This document shows positions 15,690-23,458 of a stretch of 23,854 bases of DNA, piece by piece; the stretch's first letter is position 1, and every line of letters starts with the position of its first letter. This DNA comes from JAJTFW01 sp964534995. Lineage in GTDB: Bacteria; Bacteroidota; Bacteroidia; AKYH767-A; OLB10. The notes under the pieces were generated by a model. It did no database searches. It was not told the DNA's origin and saw only the letters and a list, made by a program, of their open reading frames with translations. The position numbers and the translations under genes were made by a program. Where the stretch lies: NCBI GenBank assembly GCA_964534995.1, contig CAZHSC010000054.1:1-23854 (forward strand), given 5' to 3'.

Positions 15690-17363
15690 TTACACCCCGG
15701 AAACAGACCGTCCCGCGGGATATTGCATGAAAGCGGGCATGGATCTCCCATTGTATCTGATAACAAAAACATGCCGCTTCATAGTAAGCGTTCCACCCGA
15801 AATATATCCATTGACATCAAAATCAACCGGGAGAAATACATAACGGAAAACATGGTGATTGAACTGATGCTGCGCGGTCAGGAATAGTTTCTCTTCCTGC
15901 GATATCTCCGCAAGGTAACGTGTAGCAGGCTTGATCTTAGCGTTACCATAATAATCAATGGCCACCAGTTGCTGCAATACAATATCCTCCGGATGGCTTT
16001 CCGCCGAAAACGCGAAGAGCAAATCATAGATATCATATAATGTATGCCTGTGGAAATCGCAGTTCGCATGAAAATATTTACCCAGACCCAGTAAAAAATC
16101 AAAAATACCGTACTTTACTGAAACGTATTTCAAAGTAAGACAGGCTCTCTTTTTATTCCAGTAAATTTCCAGGGCCTCTTCCAGCAGAGAAATATCAAAA
16201 AGTTCTTGACGGCTCAGATACTTGCTTTCGATGATCTGGTACGGAGGCATTTCATCAAACACGTAGTGGTGCTCTTTATACTTTTTGCGCATCGGCGTTC
16301 CACGCAAAAATTTCAGAAATCCAAGTTGCAATTCCGGCGGGTACAAATTAAAAACATCTTCTATACTCCGCCGTATGTCCTCCCATTCATCCAGCGGCAG
16401 TCCCACTATCAGATCGAGATGCATTTCGACCACCGGCTCCAGCTGGCGGATAACAGCGGAAGTCTTCTCAAAATCCTGCCTGCGGCTTACCATAAGGTTA
16501 GCCTTTTCATTGACCGTCTGAATCCCTATTTCAAAACGAAAGAGACCTTTTGGCACCCTGTTCAGAATGAATTCCACAATATCAGGATGGACAATATCGG
16601 CGGTTATTTCGAACTGAAATACATTTCCGGGACGGTGATGATCCAGTATAAACTCAAATATCTCAATCGTAAAACCCTTTTTAATATTGAATGTCCGGTC
16701 GAGGAATTTTATTACCCTGCCGTGCTGCATCAGATACAACAAATTTGACTTAACACTTTCCATGGGCAAATACCTGACTTTATTATCAAGACTTGCCAGA
16801 CAGAACTCACATTTATAGGGGCAACCCCGTGAGGTCTCAATGTAACTGACTTTGTTAAGCAATTCACCCGGCGGGTCAAATTCATAAGGATTAATATTCC
16901 TGTAATTTTCAAGGTCGAAGTTTTCAGGATTGGGATTGCACCGCATTCCGGCATCCTGCATATATACGAGGCCGGGGACATTCTCTACTAACGGATAGTT
17001 TTCCAAAAACTGTGAGAAAGGTATCTCACCTTCGCCCACTACAATAAAATCAACTTCAGGAAGCGCAATAAATTCTTCGTACCCGAAACTCACTTCGGGG
17101 CCTCCCAATAATATTTTGACTGCCGGACAGTGCTTCTTTATCTCCCTTGCCACGGCCAGGGTTTGCGAAATATTCCATATGTAACAACTAAAAGCGACGA
17201 CATCATAACCTGAACATTTCAAAGCTATGTCAGCAGGATTTTCCCTGATGGTAAATTCACGCCAATCCAATCCCTTCCTGTACCGGTTAAGGGAATACAA
17301 CAATCTCACGGCAAGGTTTACATGTATGTATTTAGCGTTAAGCGTGCAGAGTAAAGTTTTCAT
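15690..17363 (-). CDS. B12-binding-domain radical SAM protein (DUF4080 type)
   Basis: This 557-residue protein has an N-terminal cobalamin-binding-like Rossmann domain (about 1-125, with LNAKYIHVNLAVRLL and LLGGPEVSF), a radical SAM core with the iron-sulphur motif SRGCPYKCEFC (C181, C185, C188), and a C-terminal region that I recall as DUF4080 (from about 365). The DxHxxG histidine loop is absent, as in many class B proteins with a base-off cofactor. The family is widespread, anaerobe-linked and of unknown reaction; methylation or other carbon-skeleton chemistry on an unknown substrate is the general expectation. A minus-strand TATCTTTG box ends about 10 bases before the ATG. It appears monocistronic. 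Confidence 0.85.
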   Translation of the reverse strand: MKTLLCTLNAKYIHVNLAVRLLYSLNRYRKGLDWREFTIRENPADIALKCSGYDVVAFSCYIWNISQTLAVAREIKKHCPAVKILLGGPEVSFGYEEFIALPEVDFIVVGEGEIPFSQFLENYPLVENVPGLVYMQDAGMRCNPNPENFDLENYRNINPYEFDPPGELLNKVSYIETSRGCPYKCEFCLASLDNKVRYLPMESVKSNLLYLMQHGRVIKFLDRTFNIKKGFTIEIFEFILDHHRPGNVFQFEITADIVHPDIVEFILNRVPKGLFRFEIGIQTVNEKANLMVSRRQDFEKTSAVIRQLEPVVEMHLDLIVGLPLDEWEDIRRSIEDVFNLYPPELQLGFLKFLRGTPMRKKYKEHHYVFDEMPPYQIIESKYLSRQELFDISLLEEALEIYWNKKRACLTLKYVSVKYGIFDFLLGLGKYFHANCDFHRHTLYDIYDLLFAFSAESHPEDIVLQQLVAIDYYGNAKIKPATRYLAEISQEEKLFLTAQHQFNHHVFRYVFLPVDFDVNGYISGGTLTMKRHVFVIRYNGRSMPAFMQYPAGRSVSGV

Positions 17364-17373
17364 CGGATTAATC

Positions 17374-17381
17374 CAAAGATA
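17374..17381 (-). promoter_or_regulatory. Bacteroidota -7 box (TATCTTTG) for the radical SAM gene
   Basis: Read on the minus strand, TATCTTTG is an exact TAnnTTTG match placed 10 bases before the ATG at 17363, giving a very short leader. It is the same octamer, at the same distance from the ATG, as the box before proline dehydrogenase. No TTG -33 element is visible. Confidence 0.5.
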
Positions 17382-17493
17382 CCGTTTAAAATCTACACTG
17401 CATGGTCACAGCATCACTTCCCCCTGGCAACCGGTTTCCTTCATACAAATATCGGAGCGGTCCTCTCCTATCCTTTGTGAAATAACCGTGTGG

Positions 17494-18990
17494 CTAGGAG
17501 ATGCCTGCCGTATACCCATTGTTCCTTTTTATAAAAATCGCCCCTATAATAAAAGTAAGTGCGGCAATACTTACAGGGTAATAAAGTCCGGCAAAAATAT
17601 CTCCGCTTTCCAATACAAGCGATTCCGCTATCAGCGGTGTTAACCCTCCGAAGACACCATTTCCAATATGATAAGGCAGGGACATGGAAGTATAACGTAT
17701 CTTAACAGGAAACAGCTCCACCAGAAATGCGGCGATGGGTCCGTAGGCCATGGCCACAAAGACCAGTTGCAAAAAAATAAAAAATCCCATTTGCCGGATA
17801 TGAGATTCAGAAAGTATCAATTGCTGCGAAACCCTGGGCTTTGAAAGCCCCTCCGGTAGCGGGAACTCCGTTTTCTCGGTATACAGGGCCGCGTTGGCAA
17901 ATCTGTATTTCTTAATAACCAAAGAGTCGCCGCTATGCAGATGTCCGCCGGTGGTAATGACAGGTGTCACCTGCTCCTGTTGTTGCCAGCTTTTCCAATC
18001 GGCGAGTGACGACATCTGCCTGTAAACAGGGATATAAAACACCGCACCGCACAATATACCGGCCAGCATAATCCACTTCCGGCTGAATAGATCCGACAAC
18101 CATGCAAACAGTACGAACATCGGCGTTGCGATCAGCAATACCACGATCAGCATTTTCTGTATTTGTGATGCGTCAATGTGGAGTGTGTTTGTACAAAAAT
18201 TCATAGCGTAAAACTGACCGGTATACCATACCACGCCCTGACCGGCGGTGGCACCAAACAGAGCGAGCAATACCCATTTTAAATTACTCCAGTTAGCGAA
18301 ACTTTCTTTCAATGGATTTTTTGATACATTACCTTCCGCCTGCAGTTCTTTAAATTCGGGAGATTCATCCATACGCCTCCGGATGAAAAAAGAAATCCCC
18401 ACCAGAAAAACAGAAAACAGAAAAGGCAAACGCCAACCCCAGTCTATAAATTCAGCTTCGCTCATCACCGATTTGCATAAAAGGATGATGAGCAATGATA
18501 CAATCAGTCCAAAGGTGGCTGTAGTCTGAATAAAACTGGTATAAAAGCCCTTTTTCCCGTCGGGTGCATGCTCTGCCACATAAGTGGCGGCCCCTCCATA
18601 TTCCCCTCCGAGGGCCATGCCCTGCAATGCGCGCAACACAAATACGAGGACAGGCGCTAAAATACCAATATGCCGGTAGGATGGAATTAACCCGATCGCG
18701 CAGGTTGAACCTCCCATCAGCAGCAAGGTGATCAGGAAAGTATGTTTGCGCCCGACAACATCGCCAAGACGACCAAACACTACAGCTCCAAAGGGACGAA
18801 TCACGAAGCCTACACCAAAAGCGGCCAGCGTTGCCAGAAAGGCTGCAGTGGGATTCTCCTTAGGAAAAAATTGCGTTGAAATGATGCCGGCAAGACTGCC
18901 GAAGATATAAAAGTCATACCACTCTATCATGGTACCCACAGAAGATGCAGCGATGACCCTGGTGATGCCGGCAGGATGTTTTCTTTTCAT
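17494..18990 (-). CDS. Major facilitator transporter, metabolite:H+ symporter (MHS) family
   Basis: The protein has 498 residues and about twelve membrane helices, with the cytoplasmic N-terminus MKRKHPAGITRVI followed by TM1. MHS hallmarks are SSVGTMIEWYDFYIFG (16-31), the MFS motif GRLGDVVGRKHT (73-84), RALQGMALGGEYGGAATYVAEHAP (split here between residues 120 and 143) and WGWRLPFLFS (184-193). Relatives such as ProP, KgtP and ShiA carry osmolytes, organic acids or shikimate with protons; the substrate here is unknown. An unusual loop of about 75 polar residues (326-400) lies between TM9 and TM10, predicted to face the periplasm. The gene is followed by the radical SAM gene 130 bases downstream, with no clear functional link. 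Confidence 0.88.
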   Translation of the reverse strand: MKRKHPAGITRVIAASSVGTMIEWYDFYIFGSLAGIISTQFFPKENPTAAFLATLAAFGVGFVIRPFGAVVFGRLGDVVGRKHTFLITLLLMGGSTCAIGLIPSYRHIGILAPVLVFVLRALQGMALGGEYGGAATYVAEHAPDGKKGFYTSFIQTTATFGLIVSLLIILLCKSVMSEAEFIDWGWRLPFLFSVFLVGISFFIRRRMDESPEFKELQAEGNVSKNPLKESFANWSNLKWVLLALFGATAGQGVVWYTGQFYAMNFCTNTLHIDASQIQKMLIVVLLIATPMFVLFAWLSDLFSRKWIMLAGILCGAVFYIPVYRQMSSLADWKSWQQQEQVTPVITTGGHLHSGDSLVIKKYRFANAALYTEKTEFPLPEGLSKPRVSQQLILSESHIRQMGFFIFLQLVFVAMAYGPIAAFLVELFPVKIRYTSMSLPYHIGNGVFGGLTPLIAESLVLESGDIFAGLYYPVSIAALTFIIGAIFIKRNNGYTAGIS

Positions 18991-19278
18991 AGGAAATCAG
19001 ACCGGATAAAAATATATAAAACCGGACATATTGTTCTCACGGAATAAAACGGTTACCTGCCAAGGAATCATGATTTCTGGTATAAGCCGGGTATTCCTTT
19101 AAGAAAACCCCGGGGTTCATGAGTGAAGTAATGGTCCATGCAATCTCAAACATATGTCAGCGCGCAGAAAGGTATCCGGAAACACGATTTTCATAAATTC
19201 AGAATTTTATCAAACAAAAAATCCAATACTGCAACGCAATAAAAATACGGCAAACAAAATCCGTGCAGAAGCATCCCA
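18991..19278. other. Intergenic region without recognised features
   Basis: This 288-base stretch separates the transporter gene from the surface-protein gene upstream of it. No reading frame with coding character, no exact TAnnTTTG box and no convincing terminator were seen. Its upstream part, before the transporter ATG, is AT-rich. Confidence 0.4.
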
Positions 19279-20070
19279 TCAGGGATTTCTCTTAATCATA
19301 TTAATGGAATAATTTATTCCCACCGAAAATTTCATAAGGGGAGCAAGCAGCATGGAAGAAGTATTTACATGAAAATAATCTTTTGCGTTCACCGTTGGGA
19401 TAACAGCGCCAATCTGGAGGATACCTTTCAGCCTTTCACCGCCTGCCTTGAGTGTAACTGCCGGTTCAAGATTTACAAAATCGAGCGAAGCGCCCGAGGT
19501 ATAAATGTAGTCGGTATTCCACCATTCAAACTTATCGTATAAAAAAGCCTGAATATTAAATAATCTCACATAGTTGGCCCTTACGTCAAATGCCAGTTCG
19601 TAACCTTCATCGATATACGCCAAACCGGGCTGCACAAAAACATTGAAAAATTCAGCACTCACTTCGGGTGTACTGGCTTCGCCGCTGATGCGTGAAGAGC
19701 TGGTACCGTAACCACCCCCTCCAAAACACTGAAACAAGCCTTCCTCATTTTCAGCAATTTTTGAAAAGTAACCTACTCCCCCCTCGGCAAAAAAGATGTT
19801 CAGTTTTTCATATCCGCCGCTTTGATTATCTGTCTTCCGTTGATGATACATTCCATTCGCCAATACACCCACGTGATTTGATACAGCATAGGCCGTCTGA
19901 AAATTATACAAGCCATTGCCAGAGATACCCACGGCTGCCTCCGTTGCCAATTCCCCTTTTTCCTTCAGCAAGGGCGAATGCAGTGAATTGGGTTTATACA
20001 GGGTAATACATCCGCTATTGGTCAGGATTATAGCCCACAGACAAACACAGGAGAAATATTTAAACATCAC
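19279..20070 (-). CDS. Putative surface lipoprotein or outer-membrane beta-barrel, unknown function
   Basis: I do not recognise a named family. The 263-residue product has an N-terminal hydrophobic export signal with a candidate lipobox (LTNSGC, Cys21), although the residue at -3 is Asn, which is not typical. The remainder is rich in alternating hydrophobic strands and Gly/Tyr/Phe (for example GISGNGLYNFQTAYAVSNHV and LAPLMKFSVGINYSIN), as in small barrels that assemble in the outer membrane. Start is ATG 20070, with a second in-frame ATG at 20067. The gene lies downstream of the short-chain dehydrogenase gene (38-base gap), so they may share a transcript. It is probably a cell-envelope protein. 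Confidence 0.6.
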   Translation of the reverse strand: MMFKYFSCVCLWAIILTNSGCITLYKPNSLHSPLLKEKGELATEAAVGISGNGLYNFQTAYAVSNHVGVLANGMYHQRKTDNQSGGYEKLNIFFAEGGVGYFSKIAENEEGLFQCFGGGGYGTSSSRISGEASTPEVSAEFFNVFVQPGLAYIDEGYELAFDVRANYVRLFNIQAFLYDKFEWWNTDYIYTSGASLDFVNLEPAVTLKAGGERLKGILQIGAVIPTVNAKDYFHVNTSSMLLAPLMKFSVGINYSINMIKRNP

Positions 20071-20108
20071 TTGATTTTTCAGATTGTCAACACAATTCAG
20101 GTATTGAC

Positions 20109-20876
20109 TTAATAGGCAGACCAGCCACCATCCGCCACGAGTACCGTCCCATTTATAAATGAACTGTCATTGCTGGCAAGAAACAAGGCCGCTGCAGCTA
20201 TTTCAGAAGCCCCTCCTTCACGAGGGTTTAAAGCCATTCCCGGCATTATTCTTTCGTTCGCCAATGGAGGGATTTTGCTGAAGTCAATGGTATCGGCAAT
20301 ATTCGTTTTCACAGCTCCCGGAGCTATTGCATTGCAGCGGATGCCTGCCTTTGCATAGAGGTAACCGGTATTTTTTGTTAGTCCAATCAGGGCATATTTG
20401 CTGGTGGTATAGGCAGCGCCTGCCCTTGCCCCCTGCAATCCACCCACAGAAGCGATATTGATGATGTTGCCGTTGCCTTTGGCCAGAAATATTTTCAGTG
20501 CAAGGCGCATTGCCTTAAATGGTCCGTTAAGATTTACCGACATTACACGTTCCCACATCTCATTATCCACTTCGGCAACGGGCGCAAAATGATCCATGAT
20601 TCCGGCATTGTTCACCAAAATATCCAGGGTGCCATATTCCTTTTCCGCCATCCGAATCATATTTTCTATGTCCTCTTCCTTTGAGACATCGGCCAGTACA
20701 GTTTTCATTTCACCTCCCTGCCCTTTCGCCTCATGGGCAAGCAACTCCAGCCTATCAGCGCTCCTGTCGGCGGCAAGCACTTTACAGCCTTCGGCTGAAA
20801 ACAGCAAAGCAATGGCCTTGCCCATCCCGGACCCTGCGCCAGTAACCAGGGCCACTTTGTTTTCAAGTTTATTCAT
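20109..20876 (-). CDS. Short-chain dehydrogenase/reductase (classical SDR)
   Basis: This 255-residue cytoplasmic NAD(P)-dependent oxidoreductase has the Rossmann cofactor motif TGAGSGMG (12-19), NNAG (89-92), catalytic Ser143, Tyr156 and Lys160 (YTTSK), the PG motif in NAIAPGAVKT (182-191) and a C-terminal LVADGGWSAY. Asp37 after the second beta strand suggests NAD over NADP. The substrate is unknown; relatives include glucose 1-dehydrogenases, 3-oxoacyl-ACP reductases and hydroxy-acid or diol dehydrogenases. It may be co-transcribed with the following envelope-protein gene, with no obvious pathway link. Confidence 0.9.
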   Translation of the reverse strand: MNKLENKVALVTGAGSGMGKAIALLFSAEGCKVLAADRSADRLELLAHEAKGQGGEMKTVLADVSKEEDIENMIRMAEKEYGTLDILVNNAGIMDHFAPVAEVDNEMWERVMSVNLNGPFKAMRLALKIFLAKGNGNIINIASVGGLQGARAGAAYTTSKYALIGLTKNTGYLYAKAGIRCNAIAPGAVKTNIADTIDFSKIPPLANERIMPGMALNPREGGASEIAAAALFLASNDSSFINGTVLVADGGWSAY

Positions 20877-21262
20877 GTTATGCGATTATTTCAAAACAGA
20901 TATTATCGATCTATATTCATTAAACTATCATTCCTGCTATCATCTCTCGGAAATACCGGGATCAAATAGCATTCATCAAATTCATTTCTGCGCATCCCCG
21001 CCTTCTTGCTGCAGCCTGAAAACGAAATTACGAATTAAGCGAACAAAAAAATTCAAACCCTATAATCCTTCTTCCGCTATCCTCTTTATAATGCACTGAC
21101 TTTCTGTATTACATGTAATGAATCTGATGATTAATACTTCCGTACATGAGAGATATCAACCACGCGTGAATTGCATTTAAAATTACCGGTATGTAGTAAT
21201 AAGCTGACAAATGGATATGCCGGGTCATCCCCGGAAATCAATCGCACCTCAATGGCTGAATA
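20877..21262. other. Intergenic region with a short palindrome
   Basis: No gene could be supported in this 386-base stretch. It carries a perfect 12-base palindrome, ATTACATGTAAT, at 21108-21119, and a small hairpin (CCGGG/CCCGG with a 5-base loop) at about 21220-21234, about 30 bases beyond the stop of the sensor gene. The hairpin has no T tract. Confidence 0.4.
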
Positions 21263-21892
21263 TCAATTCAGGATAGCAGGCCTTGCATCAGCACCCGATT
21301 TCAACGTTTTCCCTGCGAAAATCAGTGCCTGTATTACTACGCAAATAACTACCAACATGGCTATTTCAAATTGCGAATACAAATCGGAGGAATTAAACAA
21401 ATGATGGATACTTTTCATCTGCTGCGCCGCCTCTGTAACCTGAATAGTTGATAATACCTGCAGGATATCAGACGCTTCATTGGTGCTTTGCTTTACGTGC
21501 AGCAGGTCGCCCATTCGAACCTGATGGAGGATATCATCACACTGCTCAGCAAATTTTTGAAAACTAACTGACTCGGCTGCTGTAAGCCTGGTTTTAACAT
21601 AAGCTTCATTTAATGATTTTGCTTCCATTAAAATCCTGGTAATTTCGGTTTGCTGCCGGTCCGGATCATGAACCTTACTGTCAATGATTTCATTGATCTC
21701 CCTGAACTTTTGCGAATAGGAGAAAATATAACTTTCCACGATGAGCCTGTCACGGTAGATGGAATTAACCGCATCATTAATTTCAGTAGATTTACTCCTC
21801 GTGCTATGATTACCAACGATTACCAGCCCCATCACCAGGAACAACAAAGCTGCAGCCGCTATTTTATTTTTCACACTATAGGTCCACTTCAT
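21263..21892 (-). CDS. Orphan four-helix-bundle sensor-like membrane protein
   Basis: The 209-residue protein has a cytoplasmic start (MKWTYSVKNK), TM1 (about 10-28), a periplasmic helical domain of about 145 residues (30-173) and TM2 (about 174-194), then a 15-residue tail. This is the layout of the ligand-binding four-helix bundle of chemoreceptors (MCP/TarH-like 4HB), with long amphipathic helices. No HAMP, signalling or enzymatic output domain follows, which is unusual for a receptor. Such short forms occur in Bacteroidota and are named MCP four-helix-bundle proteins; their role is unknown. The N-terminal segment could also be an uncleaved signal anchor. Confidence 0.75.
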   Translation of the reverse strand: MKWTYSVKNKIAAAALLFLVMGLVIVGNHSTRSKSTEINDAVNSIYRDRLIVESYIFSYSQKFREINEIIDSKVHDPDRQQTEITRILMEAKSLNEAYVKTRLTAAESVSFQKFAEQCDDILHQVRMGDLLHVKQSTNEASDILQVLSTIQVTEAAQQMKSIHHLFNSSDLYSQFEIAMLVVICVVIQALIFAGKTLKSGADARPAILN

Positions 21893-22183
21893 GATAAATA
21901 TTATTTTGAGTTTATTTCAACACAATCATTTTTGCGGATGGTGAACACCTGAAACGCTGCTGATGGAATGATATTTTCACCAGCAATCGTGATGATACTT
22001 TACGCATAAAATGATCCATGCCTTTAAGGCATTTATTCAAAGTTAAGAAACATAAATAAATGTAAAGCGGCAAATGATCAATTCCTTTTAATTAAAAAAA
22101 AAACCGGGGATATGGACACCATTCGCAGTTTTTCAACTGTCATTTCAGACAGCCCGATAATCAAATAAATCCCGGACCTTAAA
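21893..22183. other. AT-rich intergenic region
   Basis: Together with the terminator downstream of the LysM gene this makes a 343-base gap. It is AT-rich, with a ten-base A tract near 22095, and a small hairpin (ATGCC/GGCAT around TTTAA) at 22018-22032. No coding frame, exact TAnnTTTG box or known RNA element was recognised. Confidence 0.4.
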
Positions 22184-22212
22184 GAAAAAACGCCCCCCCT
22201 TGCAGAGGAGCG
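22184..22212 (-). terminator. Rho-independent terminator of the LysM gene
   Basis: On the minus strand an 8-bp GC-rich stem (CGCTCCTC paired with GGGGGGCG, including G-T pairs) closes a 6-base loop and is followed by a run of T residues (TTTTTTC). It lies about 25 bases after the gene's stop codon. Confidence 0.75.
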
Positions 22213-22235
22213 CCGGCATAACCTGCTAAGGCATC

Positions 22236-23366
22236 CTATCTTGAAATACCGTAGCTTAACTCAGCGGTAAATTTCTGATCAAGAGCGCCAATACGCTGGG
22301 CGGCTGCTTGAGTAATCTTGATAATAATATGGGTATTATCACCGGTGTCGGGAAGTGCACCCACTACTTTTACAAAAACACTGTTATTGTTCATCCTGTT
22401 GGTTAACTTGATAATGGTTCCGACGGGAGCGGTACGGTGCAGGGCATAAAATTTACTTTGATTAAGTTCGGATTCACTCAGCCAGGCGGCAACACCCACT
22501 TCCGTAATTTTTTCCACCTCAACACCACTTTTCGGATCCTTTTCAATTACGCTGGTGCGGGAGGTACCCGGATTATTATATACTGCAGGCAGGCCTTCAC
22601 CAGTGGCACCGGAATTTGATGCAGCCGGACTGTCAACCTTCATGACCTGTGACGGATCATGGTTTAACTGACGGGGTAATTCTTTCGGCTTCCCTTCTTT
22701 CTCTTCCTTTTCCTCCTGCTTGCTTTCCTTAACGCTATTACCGCCATCCGGTTCCTGTACGATGACCGAAACAGGTTTTGCATCCACCACAGGCTGGGCG
22801 TCTGTATGGGTGTTTTTAACGATTGATTCGGGCTTTTCGGGATCACGTGAAACCGCTTTATTCCCTTCCTGCCTCACTTTTATCTGCTGACCCAATGAAA
22901 GTGCGTTTGAGGATAAATTATTCAAGTTCTTGATTTCATCCACAGTCATTCCATACATCCTGGATAGCGCAAACAATGTTTCACCCTTTTTAACAATATG
23001 TATCTTAATTTGACCATTCCCTGTGTTCTCACGGGCTGGCACCTGCCCCGGTGTAGCATCCACCGGTTTCGAATCCACGTTTTCAATTTTCTTTACAGCA
23101 GCATCCACGGAGGGAACATTAATAATCTGGCCAATTTTAAGTCCATCTACTCCGGGATTCGATTTCTGAAGCTCCTCCACCGAAATATGATAACGGCGCG
23201 AAACGGACGACCATGTTTCTTTGGGAAGCACCTTATGAATCACAAACTTTTTACCATTTATCCACCTGGTTCGAAGCGAGTCGGGATTTGCCGAAAGCGG
23301 GCGAAGTCCTAACAACATGATAAACAGGATGAACAATCCCACTTTTCTCAACACAAAAACATTCAT
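22236..23366 (-). CDS. Exported LysM and RlpA-like (DPBB) cell-wall protein
   Basis: From the ATG at 23366 the protein has 376 residues. A signal peptide covers about 1-26 (MNVFVLRKVG then hydrophobic, cleaved near RPLSA/N). Two LysM peptidoglycan-binding repeats follow (about 43-86, with KVLPKETWSSVSRRYHISVEELQ, and 122-165, with VKKGETLFALSRMYGMTVDEI), then a low-complexity Lys/Glu/Pro-rich linker (170-285). The C-terminal domain (287-372, with GVAAWL, LHRTAPVGTIIKLTNRMNNNSVFVKV and AAAQRIGAL) resembles the RlpA double-psi barrel. The DRGP-type segment carrying the RlpA catalytic Asp is replaced by VGALPDTGDN, so lytic activity is doubtful. The frame extends to 23414, but a box at about 23395-23388 favours ATG 23366 (or 23378). 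Confidence 0.82.
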   Translation of the reverse strand: MNVFVLRKVGLFILFIMLLGLRPLSANPDSLRTRWINGKKFVIHKVLPKETWSSVSRRYHISVEELQKSNPGVDGLKIGQIINVPSVDAAVKKIENVDSKPVDATPGQVPARENTGNGQIKIHIVKKGETLFALSRMYGMTVDEIKNLNNLSSNALSLGQQIKVRQEGNKAVSRDPEKPESIVKNTHTDAQPVVDAKPVSVIVQEPDGGNSVKESKQEEKEEKEGKPKELPRQLNHDPSQVMKVDSPAASNSGATGEGLPAVYNNPGTSRTSVIEKDPKSGVEVEKITEVGVAAWLSESELNQSKFYALHRTAPVGTIIKLTNRMNNNSVFVKVVGALPDTGDNTHIIIKITQAAAQRIGALDQKFTAELSYGISR

Positions 23367-23387
23367 TTTTTGATCCATATCTTTACA

Positions 23388-23395
23388 CAAGTATA
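23388..23395 (-). promoter_or_regulatory. Weak Bacteroidota -7 box for the LysM gene
   Basis: TATACTTG on the minus strand has one mismatch to TAnnTTTG. It would start transcription near 23381, a few bases before ATG 23378 and 15 bases before ATG 23366. The divergent protease gene starts at 23459, so the two share this 92-base region. Confidence 0.3.
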
Positions 23396-23458
23396 ACTGT
23401 AAGGTCACGGGCATACATCGAAACTATTCCACTCTTTTCAACACATTAATTAACAGAA

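Noticed and set aside
16206..16748. 180-codon open frame opposite the radical SAM gene
   Set aside because: It lies wholly antisense to a well-conserved enzyme, has no recognisable domain, and its composition mirrors the codon pattern of the real gene.
20596..21099. 167-codon frame running from antisense of the dehydrogenase into the gap upstream of it
   Set aside because: Most of it is antisense to the SDR cofactor domain; the part in the gap is Ser/Pro/Cys-rich without domain character.
22018..22032. ATGCC/GGCAT hairpin as a terminator
   Set aside because: The stem is only 5 bp, the loop is AT-rich and there is no following T tract on a strand where a gene ends.
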